Of a stretch of DNA of 64,000 nucleotides, positions 47,891 to 56,603 are shown piece after piece. The notes under the pieces are model-generated. The model was not told the DNA's origin, did no database searches, and saw nothing but the letters and a program-made list of their open reading frames with translations. The position numbers and the translations under genes are program-made. Source of the DNA: an archaeon GW2011_AR15 (GTDB taxonomy: Archaea > Nanobdellota > Nanobdellia > Woesearchaeales > GW2011-AR15); contig CP010425.1 in assembly GCA_000830295.1 (NCBI GenBank), positions 150,033-214,032 on the forward strand, given 5' to 3'. Numbering within the stretch: the stretch's first letter is position 1; each line of letters begins with the position of its first letter.

Positions 47891-50284
47891 CTATTTCTTT
47901 TCAGTCTCTATAACATTAAGAAGTGTCCTGGTGACTGCATCAGGGGTCACAGACAGAGATTCTATCCCGGCTTTAACAAGGAACTCTGCATATTCTGGGA
48001 TTGAGGAAGGCGCATCGCCGCAGAACCCCATGTGCTTCTTCTTTTTCTTGGCTGTCTTTATGACCTGCTCAATAAGCACCCTCACTGCTTTATTCCTCTC
48101 ATCATAAATATGTGAGACAAGCTCGGAATCCCTGTCCAGGCCGAGTGTCAGCTGCGTGAGATCGTTGCTCCCTATTGAGAAGCCGTCAAATATATCCAGG
48201 AACTCTTCTGCAAGGATAACGTTGCTTGGGATCTCGCACATGACATAGACCTTCAGCTTGTTTTTTCCCTGCTTAAGTCCGTTCTTAGCCATTACATCAA
48301 GCACCTTTTTCCCTTCTTCAACAGTCCTGCAGAAAGGAATCATCACTATAACATTCGTGAGGCCCATCTCATTCCTTACTTTCTTTATTGCCTCGCACTC
48401 GAGCCCGAATGCTTCTTTATACTTTTCATCATAATACCTTGAGGCGCCCCTCCATCCTATCATGGGATTGTCCTCAACAGGCTCAAACTCCTTCCCTCCT
48501 ATGAGGTTGGCATACTCGTTGCTTTTGAAATCTGATAAACGCACGACAACATCTTCAGGATAAAACGCCGCTGCTATCTTTGCTATGCCGTATGACAGCT
48601 TGTCAACAAAGAAGTTTCCCTTATCCTTGTAGCCAAAGGTCAGCTTATTTATAATCTCTTTAACATGGCTGTTTGTTATTTTTTCATAATGGAGAAGCGC
48701 AAGAGGGTGTATCTTGATGTATGAATTTATTATGAATTCTTCTCTCGCAAGCCCCACTCCTCTGCATGGCAGGTGGCTCAACTGGAATGCCTCTTCCGGA
48801 TTGCCGAGGTTCATCATTACTTTTGTTCTTGTTTTTGCAAGCTTCTTGACATCCTGCTTCACTACTTCAAATTTGAGGAATCCTTCATACACGTTTCCTT
48901 CGCTGCCGTCGCTGCAGTCAACAGTGATATCCTGGTTGTTCTTTATTTCATGGCTTCCTGTCAGGGTGCCGACAACACAAGGAATCCCGAGCTCTCTTGA
49001 GACAATTGCCGCATGGCATGTCCTTCCGCCTTTGTCTGTGACAATTGCTGCCGCGTGCTTCATTATAGGCTCCCAGTCAGGGTCTGTCATCTCTGTCACA
49101 AGCACTTCCCCTTTCCTGAACTGGTTTATGTCCCTGACATTCTTTATAACGTGCGCATGCCCCTGGCCTATTTTGTCTCCAACAGATCTTCCCGAAACAA
49201 TTATCTTCCCTTTTTGCTTCAGGACATATTTCTCAATAACGTTATGCTGCTTCTGGCTCTGGACTGTCTCCGGCCTTGCCTGCACAATATAGAGCTTCCC
49301 TGATATCCCGTCCTTTGCCCATTCCATGTCCATGGGCTTGTAATGCCCTGCTTTTTTTGAATAGTGGTCCTCGATTATGCACGCCCATTCCGCCAGCTTC
49401 AGTATCTCTTTATCATCAAGAACAAACTTATGCTGCTCTTTTTCAGGGACAGGAATGTTTTTTACTGGTGTTTTTGAACCAGAGGTATATATCATCCTGA
49501 CTTTCTTGGAGCCAAGCTCCTTGCTTATTAGAGGGTTTTTTGCCTTCTTCATCGTGGGCTTGAAAACATAATATTCATCGGGGTTGACTGCTCCCTGAAC
49601 GACATTTTCCCCGAGCCCGTATGCCCCTGTTATGAAAACAACCTCCTTGAATCCTGATTCTGTATCTATTGAGAACATAACTCCGCTTGAGGCCTTGTCA
49701 GACCTCACCATCTTCTGGATTGCTACGCTCAGCCCGATTGAGAAATGGTCGAACCCCTTGTCTACCCTGTATGAAATTGCCCTGTCTGTGAACAGTGAGG
49801 CAAAGCATTTCATGCATGCCTCTATCAGGGATATCGGGCCCCTTATATTCAGAAAAGTCTCCTGCTGGCCTGCAAAGCTTGCATCCGGCAGGTCTTCTGC
49901 TGTTGCGCTGCTCCTCACAGCCACATCAACTGCCGGCGAGTTATATTCTTTGGATAGCTTTTTGTAGTTCTCAATAATCTCTTTCTGCAAATCAATAGGT
50001 ATGTGGGCTTCCCTTATCAGCTTCCTCACCTTGCTTCCCCTTTCTGCAAGATTGACAACATCTTTTGTGTCAAGGTCTGAAAGAATCTCTTTTATCCTGT
50101 ATCTTATGCCTGCCTTTTCAAGGATATGAAAATATGCTTCTGCTGTAACTGCAAACCCGTTCGGGATATTGACGCCCTTTCCTGTAAGGTTCCTGTACAT
50201 CTCCCCAAGCGATGCATTCTTCCCACCGACTTTAGGGACGTCTTTTATAGTAACCTCATCAAACCACAGAACATATCTGGCCAT
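47891..50284 (-). CDS. ppsA: Phosphoenolpyruvate synthase
   Basis: A 797-residue enzyme making PEP from pyruvate with ATP, yielding AMP and Pi. The N-terminal ATP domain has VRSSATAEDLPDASFAGQ, the phosphohistidine domain has GGRTCHAAIVSRELG, and the C-terminal PEP domain ends near MGFCGDAPSS. The start is the ATG at 50284 after GAGGTGTATTG. With GAPDH and the proton PPase this fits a gluconeogenic or PPi-economising metabolism. Confidence 0.97.
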   Translation of the reverse strand: MARYVLWFDEVTIKDVPKVGGKNASLGEMYRNLTGKGVNIPNGFAVTAEAYFHILEKAGIRYRIKEILSDLDTKDVVNLAERGSKVRKLIREAHIPIDLQKEIIENYKKLSKEYNSPAVDVAVRSSATAEDLPDASFAGQQETFLNIRGPISLIEACMKCFASLFTDRAISYRVDKGFDHFSIGLSVAIQKMVRSDKASSGVMFSIDTESGFKEVVFITGAYGLGENVVQGAVNPDEYYVFKPTMKKAKNPLISKELGSKKVRMIYTSGSKTPVKNIPVPEKEQHKFVLDDKEILKLAEWACIIEDHYSKKAGHYKPMDMEWAKDGISGKLYIVQARPETVQSQKQHNVIEKYVLKQKGKIIVSGRSVGDKIGQGHAHVIKNVRDINQFRKGEVLVTEMTDPDWEPIMKHAAAIVTDKGGRTCHAAIVSRELGIPCVVGTLTGSHEIKNNQDITVDCSDGSEGNVYEGFLKFEVVKQDVKKLAKTRTKVMMNLGNPEEAFQLSHLPCRGVGLAREEFIINSYIKIHPLALLHYEKITNSHVKEIINKLTFGYKDKGNFFVDKLSYGIAKIAAAFYPEDVVVRLSDFKSNEYANLIGGKEFEPVEDNPMIGWRGASRYYDEKYKEAFGLECEAIKKVRNEMGLTNVIVMIPFCRTVEEGKKVLDVMAKNGLKQGKNKLKVYVMCEIPSNVILAEEFLDIFDGFSIGSNDLTQLTLGLDRDSELVSHIYDERNKAVRVLIEQVIKTAKKKKKHMGFCGDAPSSIPEYAEFLVKAGIESLSVTPDAVTRTLLNVIETEKK

Positions 50285-50375
50285 CAATACACCTCTTTAT
50301 TAAAAATAGAAACAGTACGGTTTATAAATTTGTTGTTCAGATAATTTTAAATATAAACATCTATGACTTTGGAGG

Positions 50376-51272
50376 ATGGATATTGTCAATACAAATGAGA
50401 AGCTCATTACAGGAACTCTTGTAGATGCAAAAGATATTGAGGTATCAGCAAAAGGAGAACCGCATAAGCATAGGGAGTTTATGCATAAAGCAATCCTGGA
50501 ATTATTTCCTGATTATATAACTGCATCTATGAACCTTAAAGATGAACCCTTTTCTGAGTTGGTATCCTGGAATTTTGAGTATACTCAGGAATTGGGGACA
50601 AACGAGCCTACATATCATGCACATCTGGCATTAAGAGATGAGACCGGAAAGAACGGGCCTGGGATCATCTACGGAAATAAAACTATTGAGGATTTGGTAA
50701 GAAATATAAAAAAAGCTGAAATACGGTCAAGGCTATTCCCAGAATCAACAGGTGTCTCTGACTATGCACTAAAACAGGCATACCTTTTCAGCAATGCAAA
50801 ATTTGTCGAGAGGACGTTTGAGTTTATGGCACTGTTATTGATGGAAGAAAAGCCTGACATAGAAAAATCATTGTCCGATATTGCCTATTCTGACCCTAAC
50901 TCCGGCCCCTGGGATTTTGATACTGGCCGCGGCCTGATGCCTGTCCTTTACAACCCGACCACTGAAAGAATAGGGAAAGCCACTGAAGTATTTAAAGAAG
51001 TCAACCAGGAATTAAACAGGAAAAGGGATGAATTTCTGTATGCTGCATTGCCTTTTAATGTTGCTCTATATTCTGTTGTTGTCCCGGTAGCATATGTAAA
51101 TAATCACTATGGGAAGGAAGCGCATATGATACCAAATGAGGCCAGAATAAGCATATTGCCTCATTCATTTGAAATAGCTAAAAGGGCTTTTAATGACTAT
51201 CTTTCTCATGTAAACAGGGAACCATTCATAAAGATGAAGGAATATACTTCCCCTCTCTCTCCTAACTACTAA
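50376..51272 (+). CDS. Uncharacterised 298-aa protein
   Basis: No family recognised. A soluble protein without Cys or membrane helices; the middle has DPNSGPWDFDTGRGLMPVL and a VAYVNNHYGKEAHMIPNEA segment. It starts at 50376 with a TATA-like TTTTAAATATAAAC 27 nt upstream and GGAGG touching the ATG (too close to serve as a normal ribosome-binding site). It ends 11 nt inside the convergent METTL5 gene. Confidence 0.65.
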   Translation: MDIVNTNEKLITGTLVDAKDIEVSAKGEPHKHREFMHKAILELFPDYITASMNLKDEPFSELVSWNFEYTQELGTNEPTYHAHLALRDETGKNGPGIIYGNKTIEDLVRNIKKAEIRSRLFPESTGVSDYALKQAYLFSNAKFVERTFEFMALLLMEEKPDIEKSLSDIAYSDPNSGPWDFDTGRGLMPVLYNPTTERIGKATEVFKEVNQELNRKRDEFLYAALPFNVALYSVVVPVAYVNNHYGKEAHMIPNEARISILPHSFEIAKRAFNDYLSHVNREPFIKMKEYTSPLSPNY

Positions 51273-51876
51273 TCCTCTGAAACCGCCAGCATCCGACTTC
51301 AATCCTGTGTATTTTTCTCGTATGGAATTCCTGAGTCTGCTTTAGCGGAAAATCAAACCTGAAAAAATGGGTTATCCTGAATCCCTTGTCTCTGGAAAAC
51401 TTCTCAACGAAATCTTTTGTCGAAATCTTGTGAAAGGAATAGACAACCTCCGCTATCTCAAATGCTTTTTCCAGAAATGCCTTATCTGCGTGTTCGCTTT
51501 TTACGCCAAAAGGCGGGTTTTGCAGAACAACATCAGCTTTCCCATGAAATCCTGAAATGTCATGATGAAGTATTTCATATCCGTCTTTAATCTCCATCAG
51601 GAGCAGGTTTTCTCTCAGCTGCTTCAGGGCTTTTTCATCAGCATCCACAAAAAAGACTTTTTCCGGACTGAAAAAGAGTGCAGCAATTCCGAGAGTTCCA
51701 GTGCCGCAGCCCAGGTCAGCTATTGTCTTTCCTTCTATATCCCCGATATGGTATGCAAACCACACCACTTCTGCAGCTATCTCCGAGTCTGTAGGGTATT
51801 GCTCAAGCCTCCATGACGGCTTCTGGAAGCTCTGCATCCTCGATAATGTAACTGCCAGCTCCTTCTTTGACTTCAT
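51262..51876 (-). CDS. METTL5-like adenine-N6 rRNA methyltransferase
   Basis: From the ATG at 51876 a 204-residue SAM methyltransferase: LEQYPTDSEIAAEVVWFAYH, motif I TIADLGCGTGTLGIA and the catalytic NPPFGVKSEHADKAFLEKAF. These are the features of METTL5 and its archaeal homologues, which methylate adenosine in small-subunit rRNA. The TATA-like TTTATAAACA at 51904-51913 is about 27-30 nt upstream of this ATG and supports it over the more distal one at 51900. It shares the promoter gap with the next gene. Confidence 0.9.
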   Translation of the reverse strand: MKSKKELAVTLSRMQSFQKPSWRLEQYPTDSEIAAEVVWFAYHIGDIEGKTIADLGCGTGTLGIAALFFSPEKVFFVDADEKALKQLRENLLLMEIKDGYEILHHDISGFHGKADVVLQNPPFGVKSEHADKAFLEKAFEIAEVVYSFHKISTKDFVEKFSRDKGFRITHFFRFDFPLKQTQEFHTRKIHRIEVGCWRFQRISS

Positions 51877-51943
51877 TATACCGCTGTCATAAAACGGCAA
51901 TGTTTATAAATTTATGATATTATCCTGGCAGCAGGGTGATTTG

Positions 51944-52429
51944 GTGTCTGATAAAACAAAAGAAGACAGGCTGAAGGATGCCTTCAACAAGATAAAGGCT
52001 GAAATGACAGACCATCTCGAAGCCATAAACGAGAACACCAGTGAAATAAATTCTTCACTTGACTATATAAAACAACTTGAGGCAATGATATCCAAGCTTG
52101 AAGAGCGGCTTGATGCTGCGGAGATGAAGCTCTCCAGGATGTCGGGAGAGAAGACCTTCACAAATGAGGAGTTCAGCACTGTGGTTCTCAACCCTAAAGA
52201 AAGGGAGATTTTCCTTATGCTCTATGAGAGCAAAGGGGACCTTCTTGACTATAAGAAAATAGCACGCCATCTTGGACTTACTGAAGAAATTGTGAGAAGG
52301 CATACGGCCGGCATGATAGGGAAAGGCATTCCCATAATAAAGAAATACTTTGACAGCAAGGTCTATCTTGTCCTTGATGCTGATTTCAGGAATCTCCAGG
52401 CAAAAAGGAACGTGCTTAACCTGGGATAA
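51944..52429 (+). CDS. Coiled-coil winged-helix DNA-binding protein
   Basis: A 161-residue protein. Residues 20-65 form a coiled coil (EINSSLDYIKQLEAMISKLE) and 80-140 a winged helix (LDYKKIARHLGLTEEIVRRH). The start is taken as GTG at 51944, preceded by GGTGAT at 51935-51940. The frame extends upstream to an ATG at 51914, which lies before the predicted transcription start from TTTATAAATTT (51903-51913). Likely a transcription regulator; target unknown. Confidence 0.68.
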   Translation: MSDKTKEDRLKDAFNKIKAEMTDHLEAINENTSEINSSLDYIKQLEAMISKLEERLDAAEMKLSRMSGEKTFTNEEFSTVVLNPKEREIFLMLYESKGDLLDYKKIARHLGLTEEIVRRHTAGMIGKGIPIIKKYFDSKVYLVLDADFRNLQAKRNVLNLG

Positions 52430-52452
52430 AAAATAAAAAAATATCTAATGAC

Positions 52453-52656
52453 TTATTTCTTTTTGGTTGCTGCATAGTAGACCATATACAGTGCTGACAG
52501 GCCGACTAAGATGTAAACTACCTGCTGCAATAGTGGGACTGATCCAAAAATTAGGGCAACAAGGTCAAGACCAAAAAGGCCAACTAATCCCCAATTAAGC
52601 CCGCCCACAACTACAAGCACAAAAGCAGTCCAGTCAAGTGCGCTTTTTTCTGCCAT
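52453..52656 (-). CDS. DUF378 membrane protein with perfect Shine-Dalgarno site
   Basis: From the ATG at 52656 a 67-residue protein with two membrane helices (WTAFVLVVVGGLNWGLVGL; VVYILVGLSALYMVYYA), the DUF378 pattern. Function unknown. The upstream GGGGAGGTGATAAA is a full 9-base complement to the 16S 3' end, unusual in this window, implying strong expression. A longer frame to 52695 adds an irrelevant segment. Confidence 0.85.
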   Translation of the reverse strand: MAEKSALDWTAFVLVVVGGLNWGLVGLFGLDLVALIFGSVPLLQQVVYILVGLSALYMVYYAATKKK

Positions 52657-52832
52657 TTTATCACCTCCCCATACCTTTTTGTAAGTTAAAAGCATAAGAA
52701 TTCTTCAACCTGGTGAAAAACACCTGCGGCATAGCTATAATAGGGGTATCTACTTAATAAATCTTTTTGCTGGGCAGGATATGATTATCTCATCAGTAAA
52801 ATTTATATACATTCCAAGTTATAGTTTTAGTC

Positions 52833-54959
52833 ATGGCATTATTTGGGCAGGAGGGGAGTTCTGATATAGGGTTCAGCAGGCAGATAGAGAGATTCAGGTC
52901 AGGCCTTAACAGCGCTGAAGACCTTGAGAAGGAATTTCACAGGCTGAGCAAGATAGTCAATTCTTTTCTTGCTGAGAAATACGGCGTGCATTACAAGTTT
53001 ACATATGAAGACCTGAAATTTGAGCTCAGAGAAAAAGGATTCAGCGATGATATGTGGGCTAAAATTGGAGGGCTTTGCGACCTGATGGATAAGCTGGAAT
53101 TCGAAAAGGATATGATAAGCAGGGAATCTCTTATGGATGCTGCTAAAAGGCTGGCCGGGCTGGTTATGTCAAAAGAGATTCCGGAAACAAAATTCAGTCC
53201 CGCTGATCTTCTTCCTGAGCCTCCACAGCTTGCTGAAGAAGTGCATAAGGCGCCCGCAATTGAAAAGGAAATGCCTGAACTCCCTAAATTTGAGCCGCCC
53301 CCGTTGAAGGAAAGGATAACAGGAGTAATAAAAAAACTGAAGAAAAACAGGAAAGAGCTGGATAAAGGCCTTGAAATGATAGAAAAGGAGAAAAAAATTG
53401 TTGGGCAAGAAAAGAAGCTTATAAAATCAGAATTAAAAGACCTGCCTGAATTCAAGCTTTTCAATAAGACTCTTGAAGATGAAGTAAGAGAGCTTGAGAC
53501 AAAAAAACAGATCCTGAAAAGGAAAGAGGAGTTTATCCTGAAGCATATTGAGGAGCTTACAGGGCTGCAGAAGCAGACTTCAGACCAAAGCAAACAGGTA
53601 AAGGAAGGGCATATATCATTGAACAAGAAAAAAGATTATGTTGAAACAAAAGAGAAGCTTATAGCAGGCATAAAAGAGGATCTTGAGGCAAAATACGCAG
53701 AGACTCTAGAGGAGATAGAGAAGATAAAGACAGAGCTGAAGGAGAAGAGAGCCAGTTTCACAAAGCTGCAAAAATTCTACAGAGAAAGAGAAAGCCGGCT
53801 TGCTATGGAGGAAGAGAACCTCCTGAATGAAAAGAGGAGATATGCCAAAACAATTTCCAGACTAATAAAAGAGCATCTTGAAATTGCGGCGGGAGACCTT
53901 CTCCTTACGCAGGCTAAGATAGAGGAGCTAAAGAAGAGATGCGATGAGGCTGATAGGAAAATCATGGAATACAGTGACAAATACAGAAGCATGGCAAGAA
54001 GAAAAGCAGATCTTGAAGAGGCAACAGAAAAGAGGAAAAATTTTTTCATTTCTCTGGAAAAAGAAATGAGATCAAAAGATGCTGAATATGCTTCAATAAA
54101 AAAAGCAATTGATGACAGGAGAGACCAGCTGCTGAAACTTGAAAAGAAATTGAGCGTATTCGAGTCCGGGCTTGAGGAGCTGAAGAAAAGGTCAAAAAAC
54201 AAGAAAGTGGAGCTTGATATGAGGGAGCTTGACCTTAAGGCGACAGAAAGCGAGATAGGAAGGATAAGGGCAGGAATACGGGCCAGCGAGCATTCTCTGG
54301 AAATCAAAGCAAGAGAGATGAAAAAGAGGAGTGACTCATTCGTGGAGATGGAAACAAAAATAAAGAATGATATTGCGAGAGAGAAGCGAGCTGTTAGGAA
54401 AACGGAAGAGGAGCTTGAGAAACAGGGATATGCTGTTTCAAGAAAACTTAAAAAATTCGAGATAATGGAAAACTATTATGACAAGGCGGCCAAAGTCGCC
54501 CTCGAACGTCAAGATGACGCTCATGAAGAAGGCGGGAGGATAGAAAGGGAAATAAAAATCACCCACGAATTCCCGAAAAGAGAGCTCGGAAGCCCTGATG
54601 TGCTGGATATACTTGAATCCCTAAAAAGGGCAAAATCACTTATCAGGAAAAACAGCATGGAAGAAGCCAGGGAGATCTATGTTGAGATACAGAAACTTTT
54701 TGACAGGCTGGATTACAGGGACAGAGACGAGCTGTACAGGAAAATGATACAGGTCTTCAATTCAACCTCTCCGCAGGATTTAAGCAGCGAGGATATAGAT
54801 ACCCTCATAGAAGAATTCAGGGATTCTGTCAGCAGAGGCGACATGAGGACAACTGCAGACATTTATCCCAAGATACAGTATAAGTATGCATCCCTGCCCC
54901 AGGAAGAGAAGGGAAAGTACTACAGCCAGATAATGGAGCTCCAGCAAAAAATCGCCTGA
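52833..54959 (+). CDS. Large coiled-coil protein with C-terminal helical repeat
   Basis: A 708-residue protein. Residues 1-120 form a helical head (IERFRSGLNSAEDLEKEFHR; GLCDLMDKLEFEKDM). A Pro-rich linker (about 130-160) and a long coiled coil (about 165-560) follow, with SMC-like heptads but no ATPase motif. The C-terminal 120 residues (DVLDILESLKRAKSLIRKNS; FRDSVSRGDMRTTADIYPKI) look like a TPR-like pair. I know no named family. TATA-like ATTTATATAC is 27 nt upstream. Cytoskeletal or scaffold roles are possible. It opens a run of small orphan genes. Confidence 0.75.
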   Translation: MALFGQEGSSDIGFSRQIERFRSGLNSAEDLEKEFHRLSKIVNSFLAEKYGVHYKFTYEDLKFELREKGFSDDMWAKIGGLCDLMDKLEFEKDMISRESLMDAAKRLAGLVMSKEIPETKFSPADLLPEPPQLAEEVHKAPAIEKEMPELPKFEPPPLKERITGVIKKLKKNRKELDKGLEMIEKEKKIVGQEKKLIKSELKDLPEFKLFNKTLEDEVRELETKKQILKRKEEFILKHIEELTGLQKQTSDQSKQVKEGHISLNKKKDYVETKEKLIAGIKEDLEAKYAETLEEIEKIKTELKEKRASFTKLQKFYRERESRLAMEEENLLNEKRRYAKTISRLIKEHLEIAAGDLLLTQAKIEELKKRCDEADRKIMEYSDKYRSMARRKADLEEATEKRKNFFISLEKEMRSKDAEYASIKKAIDDRRDQLLKLEKKLSVFESGLEELKKRSKNKKVELDMRELDLKATESEIGRIRAGIRASEHSLEIKAREMKKRSDSFVEMETKIKNDIAREKRAVRKTEEELEKQGYAVSRKLKKFEIMENYYDKAAKVALERQDDAHEEGGRIEREIKITHEFPKRELGSPDVLDILESLKRAKSLIRKNSMEEAREIYVEIQKLFDRLDYRDRDELYRKMIQVFNSTSPQDLSSEDIDTLIEEFRDSVSRGDMRTTADIYPKIQYKYASLPQEEKGKYYSQIMELQQKIA

Positions 54960-55028
54960 TTCTATTATAAAAGCAATAAGCATTTAAATAAGTATTTACT
55001 CTTGAGTGGCACCAATTGAGGTGGTTAC

Positions 55029-55868
55029 ATGCCAATAACACTTTATTTACCAACCGCAGCCCATAATTATAGCATGAGGACTGAAGTAGATAGCCCAAGC
55101 GAATACGGGAGTGGACAAAAACTAATAATCGGGGCTGCAAGATTTGAGGAAGTAGAGCCTGAATACAGGGTAAAGGCAGATTTGAAGAAGTTCAAGCCTG
55201 ATACAAGCGGGATTGAAGAATTGGCTACTAGGCTGGCAGCAAAAGCTAAGCCGTATGCAGAAGTTGCAGGATCTGCTCTGTCTGAGGCATATGGAGGCCT
55301 AAAAGAAGCAGCCGGGCATGCTGCATCAGAAATCAGAGGTAAGCTGGCATCAAGGAAACCTGAAAATGAGGATTTGTCTATGCTTGGAGAGCTTGCCAGC
55401 GTTGTCGGCAGAAGGACTTACAAAGGGGCTTCTGCAGGATTAAAATCACTTGGAGCAAAAATATCAGCCGGAGCCAAAACTCTCGCTGCCAAGGTTAATG
55501 AAGAAGTACTGCCTAAGGCTGCTGATGTTCTGAACAAAGAAGTAATACCCTATGCTCACGTCCTGTCACAGGATGCTCTTGAAGCTGCAGGACATTTCCT
55601 TCAGCAGAATAAAGATTCACTGCCTGATCCTGTAAAGAGGATGGGCATTGTCAAAGAAGTTCTTGCAGGACTTGACGGAAGCGTAAGGCTGGTGCTTGAG
55701 CTTGGACCAGAAAGCGGGACAAGGCAGGTATACCGAGTTCCGGGACCGGATTACAGGGCTTTTTTCAGTGACATGAAAATAAAGGATCTAGAGGAGCTTA
55801 CAGGCCTGCCTGTCAGAGGATACATGAAAAAAAGCAGCCTGAATGCAATATCCGCTTATCAGGAATAA
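55029..55868 (+). CDS. Alanine-rich amphipathic protein, 279 aa
   Basis: A protein whose middle (about 65-200) is Ala/Lys-rich helix with imperfect repeats (TRLAAKAKPYAEVAGSAL; GAKISAGAKTLAAKVNEE) and a compact C-terminal domain (VRLVLELGPESGTRQVYRVP). It resembles amphipathic lipid-droplet-like or LEA-like helices. No family recognised. The ATG follows GAGGTGGTTAC. TATA-like sequence near 54975-54990 fits a short leader. Confidence 0.65.
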   Translation: MPITLYLPTAAHNYSMRTEVDSPSEYGSGQKLIIGAARFEEVEPEYRVKADLKKFKPDTSGIEELATRLAAKAKPYAEVAGSALSEAYGGLKEAAGHAASEIRGKLASRKPENEDLSMLGELASVVGRRTYKGASAGLKSLGAKISAGAKTLAAKVNEEVLPKAADVLNKEVIPYAHVLSQDALEAAGHFLQQNKDSLPDPVKRMGIVKEVLAGLDGSVRLVLELGPESGTRQVYRVPGPDYRAFFSDMKIKDLEELTGLPVRGYMKKSSLNAISAYQE

Positions 55869-55899
55869 ATTTATTATTTTATTAATCTTTCAAATCAAT

Positions 55900-56013
55900 A
55901 TGGTAGAGCAAAGAGCAGACTGGATATTCTGGATATTGCTTTTCATATCAGTAGCAATGGTATTTTTCCTCATGGCTGCTCCGCCTGAGATAAGGGCTGC
56001 ACTGCTGCAATAA
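55900..56013 (+). CDS. 37-aa single-pass membrane peptide
   Basis: MVEQRADWIFWILLFISV, then AMVFFLMAAPPEIR and AALLQ, one membrane helix. TTTATTATTTTA is centred 27 nt before the ATG, supporting a leaderless gene. The next gene starts 32 nt later. No known family. Confidence 0.6.
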   Translation: MVEQRADWIFWILLFISVAMVFFLMAAPPEIRAALLQ

Positions 56014-56044
56014 ATTTAAAAAGATATGATTTCTTTTTACCTGT

Positions 56045-56293
56045 ATGGCACTAAATATCCTGCAGATATTCGGAAGGATGCTCGGTCATATCCTAAGAAG
56101 AGGAAAGGGGATATTTAAGGCACTTTTCGTAATAGACAGCTTTTTCAGGGTATTTACAATGACAATCATCATCCCGCTGTTTTTTAGCCTTATGCGTTTC
56201 AACATTATAATCGTCTATCTTGGTCTCCTGCTCGGGATAATAATAGATGTGCATGACTTCATTGCAGATGCAGGATTCGCAGAGTTCCTGTGA
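56045..56293 (+). CDS. Small membrane protein, 82 aa
   Basis: An 82-residue protein: a basic amphipathic N terminus (MLGHILRRGKGIFKALFV) followed by two hydrophobic helices (about 30-47 and 52-68) and an acidic end. AATTTAAAAAG is near 27 nt upstream. No family recognised. Third of a run of small orphans after the coiled-coil gene. Confidence 0.6.
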   Translation: MALNILQIFGRMLGHILRRGKGIFKALFVIDSFFRVFTMTIIIPLFFSLMRFNIIIVYLGLLLGIIIDVHDFIADAGFAEFL

Positions 56294-56333
56294 ATAGTAA
56301 TGTTTTTATTTTAATTGATTTTATGATAAATGC

Positions 56334-56603
56334 ATGACAAATGACCTAATAGCTGAAACTGTAGTGCTGACAAAGAGAGAACTGGCAAAAACAAATATGG
56401 GTCTGGGTTCTGCATTGAATTATCTTAAAAGGCTCGTTAGACGAAGATTTCTTGATCCAAGAGACGAAAGACTCGCCAGGGAGCTTGAATCTGTGTATTT
56501 CCTGCTGAAAAATAACAGGGACGGCACAACTGCATTTAATGAAGGGCTCAGGAGATTCAATATTGTCTGGGAAGAGCTAAAGAAAACCAGGAGAGTGCAT
56601 TAA
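56334..56603 (+). CDS. Uncharacterised 89-aa basic helical protein
   Basis: A helical, basic protein (YLKRLVRRRFLDPRDERLAR; LRRFNIVWEELKKTRR). No family recognised. It overlaps the end of the convergent PEP-synthase-like gene by 4 nt. Confidence 0.6.
   Translation: MTNDLIAETVVLTKRELAKTNMGLGSALNYLKRLVRRRFLDPRDERLARELESVYFLLKNNRDGTTAFNEGLRRFNIVWEELKKTRRVH

Noticed and set aside
47891..50284. Pyruvate phosphate dikinase instead of PEP synthase
   Set aside because: Domain order and the Cys/His pattern at GGRTCHAAIVSRE follow PEP synthase, as does the length of about 800 residues.
52991..53626. Ser-rich frame antisense to the coiled-coil gene
   Set aside because: Low-complexity reverse translation of Lys/Glu codons; no promoter or homology.
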